A DNA stretch of 64,000 bases. It comes from Fidelibacterota bacterium. Its GTDB lineage: Bacteria; Fidelibacterota; UBA2242; JAFGTP01. The DNA lies in the NCBI GenBank assembly GCA_016934035.1, contig JAFGTP010000011.1, positions 164,535 to 228,534 on the forward strand. The letters run 5' to 3'. Below the pieces are notes generated by a model. The model was not told where the DNA came from, did not search any database, and worked only from the letters and a program-made list of their open reading frames with translations. The translations under genes were made by a program, and so were the position numbers. Positions 38,630 to 48,354 of the stretch are shown piece by piece (position 1 is the first letter of the stretch; every line of letters starts with the position of its first letter).

Positions 38630-40039
38630 ATGATCAAAAATACCTTTGGTGTCATTGTCGCAAACAGGGGCTTTTTTCCTGATAAACTGGCCCGACAAGG
38701 CCGGCTGGACATCATGGATGTGCTGGAAAAAAATGGTTACGGCTGTGTGGTGGTTTCCGAGCAAGACACCAATTGCGGCGCCATTGAAACCTTGCAGGAA
38801 GCCAAAATCTGTGCTGACCTGTTTCAGATGAAAAAAAACATGATTGACGGCATTATTATTACTCACCCGAATTTTGGTGAGGAAAAAGGCATTTTGGAAG
38901 CTGTGCGTCGCTCCAGACTCAACGTTCCTGTGCTGATTCAGGCCGAACCCGATGATATGGCCAAAATGTCCATTGCTGATCGCCGCGACTCTTTTTGTGG
39001 AAAAATCAGTAACTGCAACAATTTGCGCCAGGCCGGCATTCCCTATACTCTGACTGCAAACCATACAGTATCGGTAAAATCCGAAGAATTCAGAACTGAA
39101 CTACAACAGTTTGCAGCTGTCTGTAATATTGTCAAAGGCCTAAAAAAAGGTGTCCGTTTCGGTGCTATCGGTGCCAGACCAGCAGCTTTTAATACCGTCC
39201 GGTACAGTGAAAAAATTCTGGAGCGCGAGGGTATTACAATTGAACCTATTGACCTGTCTGAAATTTTTGGAAAAATTGAAAGACTTCCGGACAATGACCC
39301 TGGTGTGGCAGCAAAAATTATGGCGGTAAAAAATTATGTCAACACCGGAACAACACCTGAAGATAAATTGCTCAGGATCGCTAAATTCGGCCATGTCGTG
39401 GACCAATGGATTAAAGAGATGGAACTGGACGCCATAACAATTCAATGCTGGACCAGTCTGGAAGAAAATTACGGCATTGTGCCCTGCACCGTTATGTCTA
39501 TGCTGAGCAATAGTCTGATTCCCAGTGCCTGTGAAGTGGATGCCACCGGACTGCTAGCCATGTATATTTTACAACTGGCTTCCGGAAAGCCCAGTGCATT
39601 ACTGGACTGGAACAATAATTATAATAACGAACCCGATAAATGTGTTCTTTTTCACTGCAGCAATTTACCGGTTTGTATGATGGAAAAACCGGAAATGAAA
39701 TACCAGCAGATCATCGCCGGCTCAGTCGGTGTGGAAAATACTTACGGTACCATTGAGGGGCATATCGCACCGGCAAAAATGACTTTCTGCCGTACCACAA
39801 CAGACGATACTGAGGGAATACTCAGTGTTTATTGCGGTGAAGGCCGGTTTACCGATGAGAAATTGAACACCTTCGGGGGCTACGGCATTATGGAAATTCC
39901 CAACTTGCAGGATTTGATGCACTACATCTGCCAGTATGGATTTGAGCATCATGTGGCGGTAAACCCGTCGCAGACTGCCGAAGCGATTTATGAGGCGCTG
40001 ACTACTTACCTGGGGTGGGAAGTATATCTGCACGAATAA
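38630..40039 (+). CDS. L-fucose/L-arabinose isomerase-family protein
   Basis: This 469-aa cytoplasmic protein belongs to the FucI/AraA superfamily of metal-dependent isomerases. Segments such as VVVSEQDTNCGAIETL, GIIITHPNFGEEKGI, FGAIGARPAAFNTVRYSE and IQCWTSLEENYGIVPCTVMS carry the acidic metal ligand region, and GTIEGHIAPAKMTFCR is typical of the C-terminal domain. It is not a canonical AraA, which is about 500 aa with other motifs. Because it directly follows araB and araD (15 bp gap, AGAGGA site), the best guess is that it is the L-arabinose isomerase of this pathway. A role on fucose or another aldose is possible. Confidence 0.85.
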   Translation: MIKNTFGVIVANRGFFPDKLARQGRLDIMDVLEKNGYGCVVVSEQDTNCGAIETLQEAKICADLFQMKKNMIDGIIITHPNFGEEKGILEAVRRSRLNVPVLIQAEPDDMAKMSIADRRDSFCGKISNCNNLRQAGIPYTLTANHTVSVKSEEFRTELQQFAAVCNIVKGLKKGVRFGAIGARPAAFNTVRYSEKILEREGITIEPIDLSEIFGKIERLPDNDPGVAAKIMAVKNYVNTGTTPEDKLLRIAKFGHVVDQWIKEMELDAITIQCWTSLEENYGIVPCTVMSMLSNSLIPSACEVDATGLLAMYILQLASGKPSALLDWNNNYNNEPDKCVLFHCSNLPVCMMEKPEMKYQQIIAGSVGVENTYGTIEGHIAPAKMTFCRTTTDDTEGILSVYCGEGRFTDEKLNTFGGYGIMEIPNLQDLMHYICQYGFEHHVAVNPSQTAEAIYEALTTYLGWEVYLHE

Positions 40040-40146
40040 CAAATTGCAGGAAAAAGGGAACAACTATAACACCTCAGATTGATTATCTTTTGTGTTCTGT
40101 GCTCCCAGAGATTTTAGTATTGAAAAATATTTTGAGAGGTATAATT

Positions 40147-42156
40147 ATGAAGAATATTTTCCTGCTTATGACAGCAGCACTGTTCTTGTCCTTTTGCGGA
40201 AAAACCCAAAAGATAGAATTGACACTGCCGGCCCTTTTCAATGACAATATGGTCTTGCAGCAACAGGCTGATGTTCCTGTCTGGGGCAGCGTGTCTGCCG
40301 GTGAAATAATCACAGTCACCGCCAGTTGGGGTGAATCGGCCGACGCAAAAGCCGATGCAGAAGGGATTTGGCGGGTGAAAATCAGGACACCTATGGCCGG
40401 TGGACCTTATGATGTTACCATTACGGGCCAAGAAAAAACGATCGTATTTCAAAATGTAATGATTGGAGAGGTTTGGGTCTGCTCCGGGCAGTCCAACATG
40501 GAAATGCCTCTGAAAGGCTGGCCACCCAATGATTTGATTGAACATTCTGATGATGAAATTGCCATGGCCGATTATGCGAACCTCAGACTTTTTACGGTCA
40601 GTAAGGTCATCTCCGATAAACCATTGACGGATTGCAAAGGAAATTGGTCCCTATGCACTCCGGAGATTGCAGGTGATTTTAGCGCTACAGCCTTCTTTTT
40701 TGGGAAGAAATTATTGAATGAATTAAAAGTCCCTGTCGGCCTGATACATACCAGTTGGGGGGGTACACCGGCAGAGGCCTGGACACCCGGTGATGAATTG
40801 CGTCAATTGCCCGATTTTTTTGAAAAGGTTGAACAACTAAAAACTGCTGCAGGCCAGATTGAAAAGCTCAATCGTTGGCTGGGCCAATTGGAAAAAATCA
40901 ACATGACCGGCAAGAGCTATCCGGAAGTCTGGAAAACTTTGAGTGATACCAGGGCCGGGGCTGATTATGATGATTCCAGATGGAAAACCATAGAATTGCC
41001 TGTGCGCTGGGAAGAGAGCAAAATTGGTGAATTTGATGGTATTGTCTGGTTTAGAAAAGAAGTTAAATGTGAAGAAAAAAACGGTGATTACATTTTGGAA
41101 CTGGGACCTATTGATGATATGGATATCACCTATTTCAACGGGACTAAAATCGGCGGCTATGAGGAAGAGGGATTTTGGCAGACCAGAAGGATTTACACGA
41201 TTCCGGAAAAATTGATAAAAAAAGAAAAAAATGTGATTGCTGTCTGCGTTGTGGACAACCGGGGCGGTGGTGGCATCTGGGGACGGGCTGATGATTTGAA
41301 ATTATATCCTGAAAAAAAGATTAACAAAAGTATTCCACTGGCGGGTCCATGGAAATTTTCGCCGATTGCAGAATTTCATAACGATCAGTTTTATATTTAT
41401 GGAGAAGGCAAAAAAAGTTATGAAAGCCGCCCGGCTGTTGATGTTCCGCTTAATTCCAATGCGCCGACTGTTCTATTTAACGGCATGATTCATCCGGTTA
41501 TTCCCTATGGAATAAAAGGGGCCATTTGGTACCAGGGAGAATCCAATGTAGGCAGGGCTGAGCAATATAAAAAATTATTTCCCCTGATGATTCAATCCTG
41601 GAGGAAATACTGGAAGCAGGGTGATTTTCCTTTTTATTTTGTCCAAATCGCTCCCTATGAATACGGACAGCCGGACCTATCCCAATATTTGCGTGAAGCC
41701 CAACTCAGTGCTTTGTCCCTGACCAATACCGGCGTGGTGGTAACAACCGATATCGGCAATCCTCAAAATATCCATCCGGCAAAAAAATTGGAAGTGGGTG
41801 AAAGACTGGCTGGTTGGGCCTTAAACAAAGATTATGGTTTTTCAGCCCTCATACCTTCCGGCCCATTATACAAATCCATGAAAGTTGAAGACAATAAAAT
41901 TCGAATTTTCTTTGAATATGCAGACCCTGGATTGATATGCAGCGGCAAAGAATTGACTGATTTTCTCATTGCGGATGTGAATAAAAAGTTTGTTCCCGCA
42001 AAAGCAAAAATCGATGACAATTCCATTTTGGTGTGGAGTGATACTGTCACGGAACCAATTGCCGTCAGATTTGGCTGGACCAATATTGCTGAACCAAATT
42101 TATTTAATGGGGTGGGCCTACCGGCATCGCCTTTCCGTACAGATAATTGGAAATAA
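40147..42156 (+). CDS. Sialate O-acetylesterase-type lipoprotein (SGNH deacetylase)
   Basis: This protein of about 669 aa has a lipoprotein signal (LFLSFC). Its form is typical of sialate-O-acetylesterase-like enzymes of polysaccharide loci: an N-terminal beta domain (LPALFNDNMVLQQQADVPVWG), the SGNH block I with the nucleophile Ser (VCSGQSNMEMPL, about residue 118), HTSWGGTPAEAWTP, an inserted jelly-roll domain (about 270-420; VRWEESKIGEFDGIVWFRKE), and IWYQGESNVGRAEQYKKLFP, with the Asp/His pair later. I chose the ATG at 40147, which has GAGAGG before it. It probably deacetylates mannooligosaccharides in the periplasm. The next gene starts about 100 bp downstream. Confidence 0.88.
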   Translation: MKNIFLLMTAALFLSFCGKTQKIELTLPALFNDNMVLQQQADVPVWGSVSAGEIITVTASWGESADAKADAEGIWRVKIRTPMAGGPYDVTITGQEKTIVFQNVMIGEVWVCSGQSNMEMPLKGWPPNDLIEHSDDEIAMADYANLRLFTVSKVISDKPLTDCKGNWSLCTPEIAGDFSATAFFFGKKLLNELKVPVGLIHTSWGGTPAEAWTPGDELRQLPDFFEKVEQLKTAAGQIEKLNRWLGQLEKINMTGKSYPEVWKTLSDTRAGADYDDSRWKTIELPVRWEESKIGEFDGIVWFRKEVKCEEKNGDYILELGPIDDMDITYFNGTKIGGYEEEGFWQTRRIYTIPEKLIKKEKNVIAVCVVDNRGGGGIWGRADDLKLYPEKKINKSIPLAGPWKFSPIAEFHNDQFYIYGEGKKSYESRPAVDVPLNSNAPTVLFNGMIHPVIPYGIKGAIWYQGESNVGRAEQYKKLFPLMIQSWRKYWKQGDFPFYFVQIAPYEYGQPDLSQYLREAQLSALSLTNTGVVVTTDIGNPQNIHPAKKLEVGERLAGWALNKDYGFSALIPSGPLYKSMKVEDNKIRIFFEYADPGLICSGKELTDFLIADVNKKFVPAKAKIDDNSILVWSDTVTEPIAVRFGWTNIAEPNLFNGVGLPASPFRTDNWK

Positions 42157-42256
42157 AGGGATTAAAACCACTGACCTGGATTTCAGGACGGAGGTTTTTA
42201 TTTTTTTCAAAAATCTATTATATAATAGAAATGGTATTTTTGAGGAGCCGGGAATC

Positions 42257-44176
42257 GTGAAAAAAATAATCATTTTACTGTTGTTTATTGCATATTTTTT
42301 TAATTGTGATAAGGAGAAAAAACTTGATGATTATCCCATTTCGGAAGTCAGTATTCAACATGTAAAATTGAATGATAAATTCTGGCTGCCGAAAATCCAA
42401 CAGCTGCAGAATGAGACTATCAAACATGCTTTTCTGAAATGTGAGGAAGAAGGGCGTTTTCATAATTTTCTGGTAGCTGCCGGAAAAAAAGAAGGACAAT
42501 ATTGCGGTAAAATGCCATTTGATGACACCGATGTTTACAAAATCATCGAAGGGGTATCCTATTCACTGGTGACTAATCCCAATCCAAAATTGGAAAATTA
42601 CATTGACTCAGTAATCGCTTTGATTGCTGATGGTCAGGAAAATGACGGCTACCTCACAACCTGGAAAACCATTAACCCGGATACAACGCCGGCCCAGTGG
42701 GTCAAACCCGGGCCCCGCTGGTATGATTTGGGGGCCAGTCATGAACTGTACAATGCGGGGCATCTCTATGAGGCGGCTTTTGCACATTATCAGGCTACCG
42801 GTAAAAAAATATTTCTGAATATTGCGCTGAAAAATGCGGATTTGATGTGCGAAACTTTCGGACCGGGAAAATTGCAGACTCCTCCCGGCCATCAAATCAT
42901 TGAAACCGGACTGATCAAATTGTATCGTGCGACCGGTGAAGAAAAATATCTGGACCTGGCGCGATTTTTTCTGGATGCACGGGGAGATTCTACAGGACAT
43001 CAACTCTACGGTAATTACAGCCAGGATCACCTTCCGGTCACTCGACAGGACGAAGCCGTTGGTCATGCGGTGCGTGCGGTTTATATGTACGCTGCCATGA
43101 CCGATATCGCTGCGATTCAACAGGATGCGGATTATATCAGGGCTTGCCATAAAATTTGGAATAATGTGGTTTCCCAAAAAATGTATATTACCGGCGGTAT
43201 TGGTTCAAGCAGAGATGGGGAAGCCTTTGGGAAAAATTATGAATTGCCAAATCTTTCAGCCTACAATGAAACCTGCGCTGCTATCGGCAATGTTTTTTGG
43301 AACCATCGTCTTTTCATGATGACCGGCAATGCCAAATATTTTGATGTCATTGAAAGGACTTTATATAATGGACTGATTTCAGGAATTTCACTAGACGGGA
43401 AAAATTTCTTCTATCCCAATCCGCTGGAATCCAATGGTGAATATAAATTCAATATGGGGGCTGCCTCACGACAACCGTGGTTTTCCTGTTCCTGTTGCCC
43501 GACAAATCTGGTGCGTTTTGTGCCTTCAATTCCCGGATTGATCTATGCTGTGGACCAGAGGAATGTTTATGTGAACCTGTTCATGGCTAATGAGGCTGAG
43601 GTAATGCTGAATAATCACAAAATAGGTATTCGGCAACATACGGAATATCCATGGGAAAATAAGATTTCTATTATAATCTCACCTGAGAAATCGAAGGAAT
43701 TTACATTGAAAATCCGCATTCCGGGATGGTCCGGAAATAATGTACTGCCCAGTGATTTATATTCTTATTTAAATAAAAACAAGCAGTCGATTGAAGTAAA
43801 AGTTAATGGTGAGACAAAGGAATTAATTTTAGATAAAGGGTACATTGCCATTGCTAAAAAATGGCAAAAAGGCGATGGCGTTGAAATCCGTCTGCCAATG
43901 AAAATCCGCCAGGTTGTTGCTCATGAGAATGTCAAGGAGGACAGCGGAAAAGTGGCGATAGAGTACGGACCCTTTGTTTATTGCGCTGAAGGAATTGACA
44001 ACCCAAAACTAGATGAGATTGAAATCTCTGACGATATTGATTTTGATATTGAGAAGGAAAAAGTGATTAACGAAGCTGTTCTGGCACTAAAAAGGAACGA
44101 AATTAAATTGATTCCCTATTATGCCTGGTCTAATCGTGGAGTGGGTAAAATGAAAGTTTGGTTTCACAAACAATAG
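42257..44176 (+). CDS. GH127 beta-L-arabinofuranosidase lipoprotein
   Basis: This protein of about 639 aa starts at GTG 42257 with a GAGGAG site; the long upstream reading overlaps the esterase gene and lacks a signal. It is a lipoprotein (AYFFNC, Cys17). The (alpha/alpha)6 barrel carries the zinc-cysteine centre of GH127: YNETC (E338, C340) and SCSCCPTN (C411, C413, C414), with E-rich HDAE-like motif in RQDEAVGHAVRA. In the Bifidobacterium enzyme HypBA1 the same residues hold zinc and one Cys acts as nucleophile. It should release L-arabinose from beta-linked arabinofuranosides, feeding the araBD/isomerase genes just upstream. Confidence 0.92.
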   Translation: MKKIIILLLFIAYFFNCDKEKKLDDYPISEVSIQHVKLNDKFWLPKIQQLQNETIKHAFLKCEEEGRFHNFLVAAGKKEGQYCGKMPFDDTDVYKIIEGVSYSLVTNPNPKLENYIDSVIALIADGQENDGYLTTWKTINPDTTPAQWVKPGPRWYDLGASHELYNAGHLYEAAFAHYQATGKKIFLNIALKNADLMCETFGPGKLQTPPGHQIIETGLIKLYRATGEEKYLDLARFFLDARGDSTGHQLYGNYSQDHLPVTRQDEAVGHAVRAVYMYAAMTDIAAIQQDADYIRACHKIWNNVVSQKMYITGGIGSSRDGEAFGKNYELPNLSAYNETCAAIGNVFWNHRLFMMTGNAKYFDVIERTLYNGLISGISLDGKNFFYPNPLESNGEYKFNMGAASRQPWFSCSCCPTNLVRFVPSIPGLIYAVDQRNVYVNLFMANEAEVMLNNHKIGIRQHTEYPWENKISIIISPEKSKEFTLKIRIPGWSGNNVLPSDLYSYLNKNKQSIEVKVNGETKELILDKGYIAIAKKWQKGDGVEIRLPMKIRQVVAHENVKEDSGKVAIEYGPFVYCAEGIDNPKLDEIEISDDIDFDIEKEKVINEAVLALKRNEIKLIPYYAWSNRGVGKMKVWFHKQ

Positions 44177-44328
44177 GATGAGGCAGGAAGAGCGGTGTCG
44201 GATTCTTTTAGATGGCGGTCAGTTATCCGGTGGTATTTTTTTTATCTCCATAAAATGGGAATATTTAAAAAAAAATAAGAATGTTACATAATTAATATGA
44301 AGTAAATGGAATTTCAGGGGTGGAATTC

Positions 44329-47292
44329 ATGACAAGCAGAAGGCAAGGGGAAATGAAAAAAATAATTGTGTTTATGATGCTAATTTTACCGGTATGGTTA
44401 TGGTCGCAAAATTTGATGATTAACGAGGTCATGTCATCCAATGATACCACGATTGCGGACGAAGATGGTGATGCATCGGATTATATTGAATTATACAATA
44501 CAGGATCAACAGTATTTGATCTGTCCGGCTATTATCTTACGGATGATTTGTCAGAATTGAAAAAATGGCAGTTTGGAAGTGTCACACTGGAGGCCGGAGA
44601 ATATCTTTTGGTTTTTGCTTCTGACAAGGACATATATGACCAGTACTGGCACACCAATTTCAAAATCAGCGCTTCGGGTGAAGATGTGGTTTTGAGTAAT
44701 AGTAGCGGGACAATTGTTGACCAGATTTCTGTGCCGGAATCTGAAACCGATGTAGCCTACGGACGTGAAACCGACGGCGCTGCAAACTGGATTTTTCAGA
44801 GACCAACTCCGGACAGTGAAAATGGTGGCGAAGGGGTGCTGGAAACAGCTGAAATGCCGCAAGCCTCTGTGGCCAGTGGATTGTATTCTTCTGCTATGAG
44901 TGTCGAACTGACTGCTGAAGGAAGTGATATTTATTATACGTTGGACAGCAGTGATCCTGATATAAATTCCACAAAATATTCCGCTGCCATTTCAATCAAT
45001 GAAACCACAATTCTCAGAGCCATTGCCGTGAAATCGGGTTATCAAAAATCCAAAATTCTGAATGAATCCTATCTATTCGGCGTTGATACGGATTTGCCGG
45101 TGCTTTCGCTGATTTCTGATCCCTATAATTTGTTTGATTACAATTATGGCATTTATGAAGAGGGGCCAAATGCTGACCAGGACCACGGCGCAAATTATGA
45201 ACAAGATTGGGAGCGCCCGGCGCATGTCCAATTTTTTGATGATACTAAAAACCTGGGGTTTTCAGAAGATTGCGGAATCAATATTTATGGTGGATACACA
45301 CGACGATTCGCGCAAAAATCCATGGCGGTAAAATTCAAAGATCCCTACAATGCTTCACCGCTTGAATATCAATTGTTTCCGGATCTGGAATACACCAGCT
45401 ACAAGTCCTTTATTATTCGAAATTCCGGCAATGATTTTGATTTTACACATATTCGTGACGCAATGATGCAGACCCTGGTGCAGGATTTGGATATCGATTA
45501 CCTGGAATATCGTCCGGCAGCCTCTTATATCAACGGTGAATATTGGGGAATTTATAATATTCGTGAGAAAATCAATGAACATTATGTGGCTCGACGACAT
45601 GGTGTTGATCCTGATAAGATTGATATGCTGGAAGGCAATATGAATGTTGTCCACGGTGATACGGTGCATTTCGCCCAAATGATTGATTATTTGAATACTA
45701 ACGATATGAATACAGATGAAGCCTATGAATTTGTCACCCAAAATATTGATTTGGATAATTGCCTGCTCTACTGGGCGGCCCATGTTTATTACAATAGTCA
45801 GGACTGGCCGGCAAACAACTTGAAAATCTGGCGTGAACGTTCTGACAGTGGCAAATGGCGATGGATTTTGTATGATCTGGACTTTGGCTTTAATCTCTAT
45901 GAAACTACCGGACAATCAGAAGACCATGTGAAATATATATTTTCGGGAATTGAAACTCGTCCGGGTTCCAATCCGCCATGGTCAACATTGATACCAAGAA
46001 AATTGATAGAGAATGATAGAATCAGAGCACAATTCTTAACACTTTTGGCGGATTTGCTGAATTCCAATTTTAAAGGTGAGCGAGTTGTTGGCATTATCAA
46101 CGAAATGGTGAACCAGATTGCCGCTGAAGGGCCAAAGCATCGTCAGCGATGGGGAAAATCTGACTGGACCTTTAATGACCACATCAACCGCATGAAAAAG
46201 TTTGCCGATGAGCGCCCCGGCTATGTCAGAGCTTTTGCCTCCAATTTTTTTGACTGTGGTGCTGAATCAAATTTGATCATTGATGCCACTGAAGGTGGAA
46301 AAGTGATAGTAAATTCTTTAACCATAGAAAAAGATATGATGCCCTGGTCAGGAAGGTATTTTCTCGATATACCGGTGCAGTTAACGGCAATTCCTGAAAA
46401 AGGGTACAAATTTGACGGATGGAGTCGGGGAAGTACTTCAACGGAGCGCGTCCTGACCTTGTCATTGCGCCGGACCACAAGCCTGACCGCAAATTTTTCA
46501 TCGGGTATTCCTGACCCTTGTTCTCTTGTTATCAATGAAATCAATTATAATTCCGCTGATGGACACGAGACCGGAGACTGGATTGAACTGTATAATTTTT
46601 CAGATGGGTCAATCGATCTCAGTGATTGGTATTTTTCCGATAGCGATGATAGTCATAAATTTATTTTTCCGAATCATACTGTCATTCCCGGTGGTGATTA
46701 TCTGGTTGTTGTGGAAGATGACAGCGCTTTTTCGGTCTGGTTTCCTCATATCAGTAATAAAATAGGCGAGACGGGTTTTGGGCTCAGTGGTTCCGGTGAA
46801 TTAATCAAACTGGTGGAGAGCAACGGACAGATTATAGATTCTTTGACCTATGATGATAAGGAACCCTGGCCCGTGGAGCCTGACGGCAATGGTCAGACTC
46901 TGGAACTTTTGGATCCTGCTCTGGATAATTGCCTGGGTGAAAACTGGAGCGCCGCGGCTGGGTTTGGTACGCCGGGTGAAGTTAATTCAGCGGCGACATC
47001 TATCCAGGAAAACAGGGAACTGCTCGCAGGCAACATAACTTTAGAACAGAATTATCCAAATCCTTTCAATCCGGTGACAACCATAGATTATATTGTTTCT
47101 AAACCAGCGGAAATATCCTTAAAGATTTTTGATATTTCCGGAAGAAAAAAGGCCACACTTTTTGAAGGCCCGAGGAATTCCGGACGTTATCAGGTAACTT
47201 TTAATGGCAGTGGCCTGGAAAGCGGTCTCTATTTTTGTCAGTTACAAACCGGGCAAAAGGCGAAAACCATCAAGATGATATTGCTTAAATAA
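44329..47292 (+). CDS. Secreted lamin-tail/CotH-domain surface protein with sorting domain
   Basis: This protein of about 987 aa has a signal peptide (about 1-28). Domains in order: a lamin-tail domain (about 30-135; MINEVMSSNDTTIADEDGDASDYIELYN in part), a chitobiase-type C-terminal domain (about 165-240; YYTLDSSDPDINSTKYS), a CotH kinase-like domain (about 255-620; ...QKSMAVKFKDPY, YINGEYWGIYNIREKINEHY, WRWILYDLDFGFNLY), an InlB-type repeat (about 640-715), a second lamin-tail domain (about 720-860) and a YPNPFNP sorting domain. I prefer the ATG at 44329 (GGGGTGG before it) to the ATG at 44353. Such proteins are common near glycan-degrading loci in this superphylum. Whether the CotH domain phosphorylates proteins here is unknown. 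Confidence 0.82.
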   Translation: MTSRRQGEMKKIIVFMMLILPVWLWSQNLMINEVMSSNDTTIADEDGDASDYIELYNTGSTVFDLSGYYLTDDLSELKKWQFGSVTLEAGEYLLVFASDKDIYDQYWHTNFKISASGEDVVLSNSSGTIVDQISVPESETDVAYGRETDGAANWIFQRPTPDSENGGEGVLETAEMPQASVASGLYSSAMSVELTAEGSDIYYTLDSSDPDINSTKYSAAISINETTILRAIAVKSGYQKSKILNESYLFGVDTDLPVLSLISDPYNLFDYNYGIYEEGPNADQDHGANYEQDWERPAHVQFFDDTKNLGFSEDCGINIYGGYTRRFAQKSMAVKFKDPYNASPLEYQLFPDLEYTSYKSFIIRNSGNDFDFTHIRDAMMQTLVQDLDIDYLEYRPAASYINGEYWGIYNIREKINEHYVARRHGVDPDKIDMLEGNMNVVHGDTVHFAQMIDYLNTNDMNTDEAYEFVTQNIDLDNCLLYWAAHVYYNSQDWPANNLKIWRERSDSGKWRWILYDLDFGFNLYETTGQSEDHVKYIFSGIETRPGSNPPWSTLIPRKLIENDRIRAQFLTLLADLLNSNFKGERVVGIINEMVNQIAAEGPKHRQRWGKSDWTFNDHINRMKKFADERPGYVRAFASNFFDCGAESNLIIDATEGGKVIVNSLTIEKDMMPWSGRYFLDIPVQLTAIPEKGYKFDGWSRGSTSTERVLTLSLRRTTSLTANFSSGIPDPCSLVINEINYNSADGHETGDWIELYNFSDGSIDLSDWYFSDSDDSHKFIFPNHTVIPGGDYLVVVEDDSAFSVWFPHISNKIGETGFGLSGSGELIKLVESNGQIIDSLTYDDKEPWPVEPDGNGQTLELLDPALDNCLGENWSAAAGFGTPGEVNSAATSIQENRELLAGNITLEQNYPNPFNPVTTIDYIVSKPAEISLKIFDISGRKKATLFEGPRNSGRYQVTFNGSGLESGLYFCQLQTGQKAKTIKMILLK

Positions 47293-48354
47293 ATGAAAAA
47301 CAGGAAGTGCTTTATGGCAAGATTGATTATTACAATGATTTGGATTTTATTCTCCTTTCTGATTGCGACAGCAGAGACAAAAACGCCGGTTAATTCTAAC
47401 ACAACACCGGAGGCCAGACAATTGTTGGAATTTCTGTACTCCATCGCTGGAAAGCAGACTCTGGCGGGACAGCACAACGCACCCATTCGTGGCACCAGCA
47501 GGCTCTCTGTCGTTCATCGAAATACAGGAAAATATCCCGTGATTACAGGACATGACTTTGGTTTTAGTTTTCCGGGCTACTGGGACGGTATCAATTATCG
47601 CCAACAACTGGTTGATGAAGCGATTCGTCGTCATGAGGAAGGGTTCATAAACACTATCATGTGGCATGCAGTGGTACCCACCCATGATGAGCCGGTGACT
47701 TTTCAGCCTTTTGTAAATGTCGGAAAAAGTGAATATGCACTGACTGACGACCAATGGAAAGAATTAACCACTGCCGGGACCTTGCTGAATGAACGCTGGA
47801 AATCCCAGGTGGACGTAATTGCCTGGTTTTTAAAGCAATTGAAGTATGCGGAAGTGCCGGTACTCTGGCGGCCCTATCATGAAATGAACGGATTTTGGTT
47901 TTGGTGGTGCGGCAAACCCGGCCAGGAGGGTTATGTAAAATTGTATCGGATGTTATATGACCGGCTTGTCAATTTTCATAAACTGGACAATCTTCTTTGG
48001 GTTTGGAATGCCAATGAATTGAAAGATGGCGTCACCAGCTATAAAGATTATTATCCCGGCGATGATGTGGTGGATATTCTGGCCACTGATGTTTATTCCA
48101 CCGGCTTCAATGATGAGAATTATGAGAAATTATTAATGCTGGCGAAGGGAAAATTAATCGCCATCGGCGAATGTGGTACTCCGCCGACCCAGACAGTCCT
48201 GAAAAAACAGCCGGCCTGGGTTTGGTTTATGAAATGGGACGAACCGGATTGGAGAGACCGGGAAATCTACCAAACCGATGAGGTGATGACATTGGATGAA
48301 TTGCCCTGGGTTAAAGTCAAAGAACCCAGGCTACATTATCCGGTTTTAAAATGA
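47293..48354 (+). CDS. GH26 beta-mannanase, exported
   Basis: This 353-aa protein begins at the ATG right after the stop of the CotH-domain gene. A signal peptide (about 1-28) leads to a single GH26 barrel: LAGQHNAP near the N-terminus, acid/base Glu in RPYHEMNGFWFWWCG, LVNFHKLDNLLWVWNAN, and nucleophile Glu in AIGECGTPPT. It has no CBM, lipobox or sorting domain, so it is probably periplasmic or released. It is the fifth GH26 gene of the locus and the last gene of the saccharide region. A very weak hairpin follows; no clear terminator is seen. Confidence 0.9.
   Translation: MKNRKCFMARLIITMIWILFSFLIATAETKTPVNSNTTPEARQLLEFLYSIAGKQTLAGQHNAPIRGTSRLSVVHRNTGKYPVITGHDFGFSFPGYWDGINYRQQLVDEAIRRHEEGFINTIMWHAVVPTHDEPVTFQPFVNVGKSEYALTDDQWKELTTAGTLLNERWKSQVDVIAWFLKQLKYAEVPVLWRPYHEMNGFWFWWCGKPGQEGYVKLYRMLYDRLVNFHKLDNLLWVWNANELKDGVTSYKDYYPGDDVVDILATDVYSTGFNDENYEKLLMLAKGKLIAIGECGTPPTQTVLKKQPAWVWFMKWDEPDWRDREIYQTDEVMTLDELPWVKVKEPRLHYPVLK

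Noticed and set aside
40015..40146. N-terminal extension of the esterase gene reaching into the isomerase gene
   Set aside because: The ATG at 40147 has GAGAGG before it and starts a lipoprotein signal peptide.
41990..42256. Long N-terminal extension of the GH127 gene overlapping the esterase gene
   Set aside because: The GTG at 42257 has a GAGGAG site and gives a clean lipoprotein signal; the extension has no signal peptide and overlaps a real gene.
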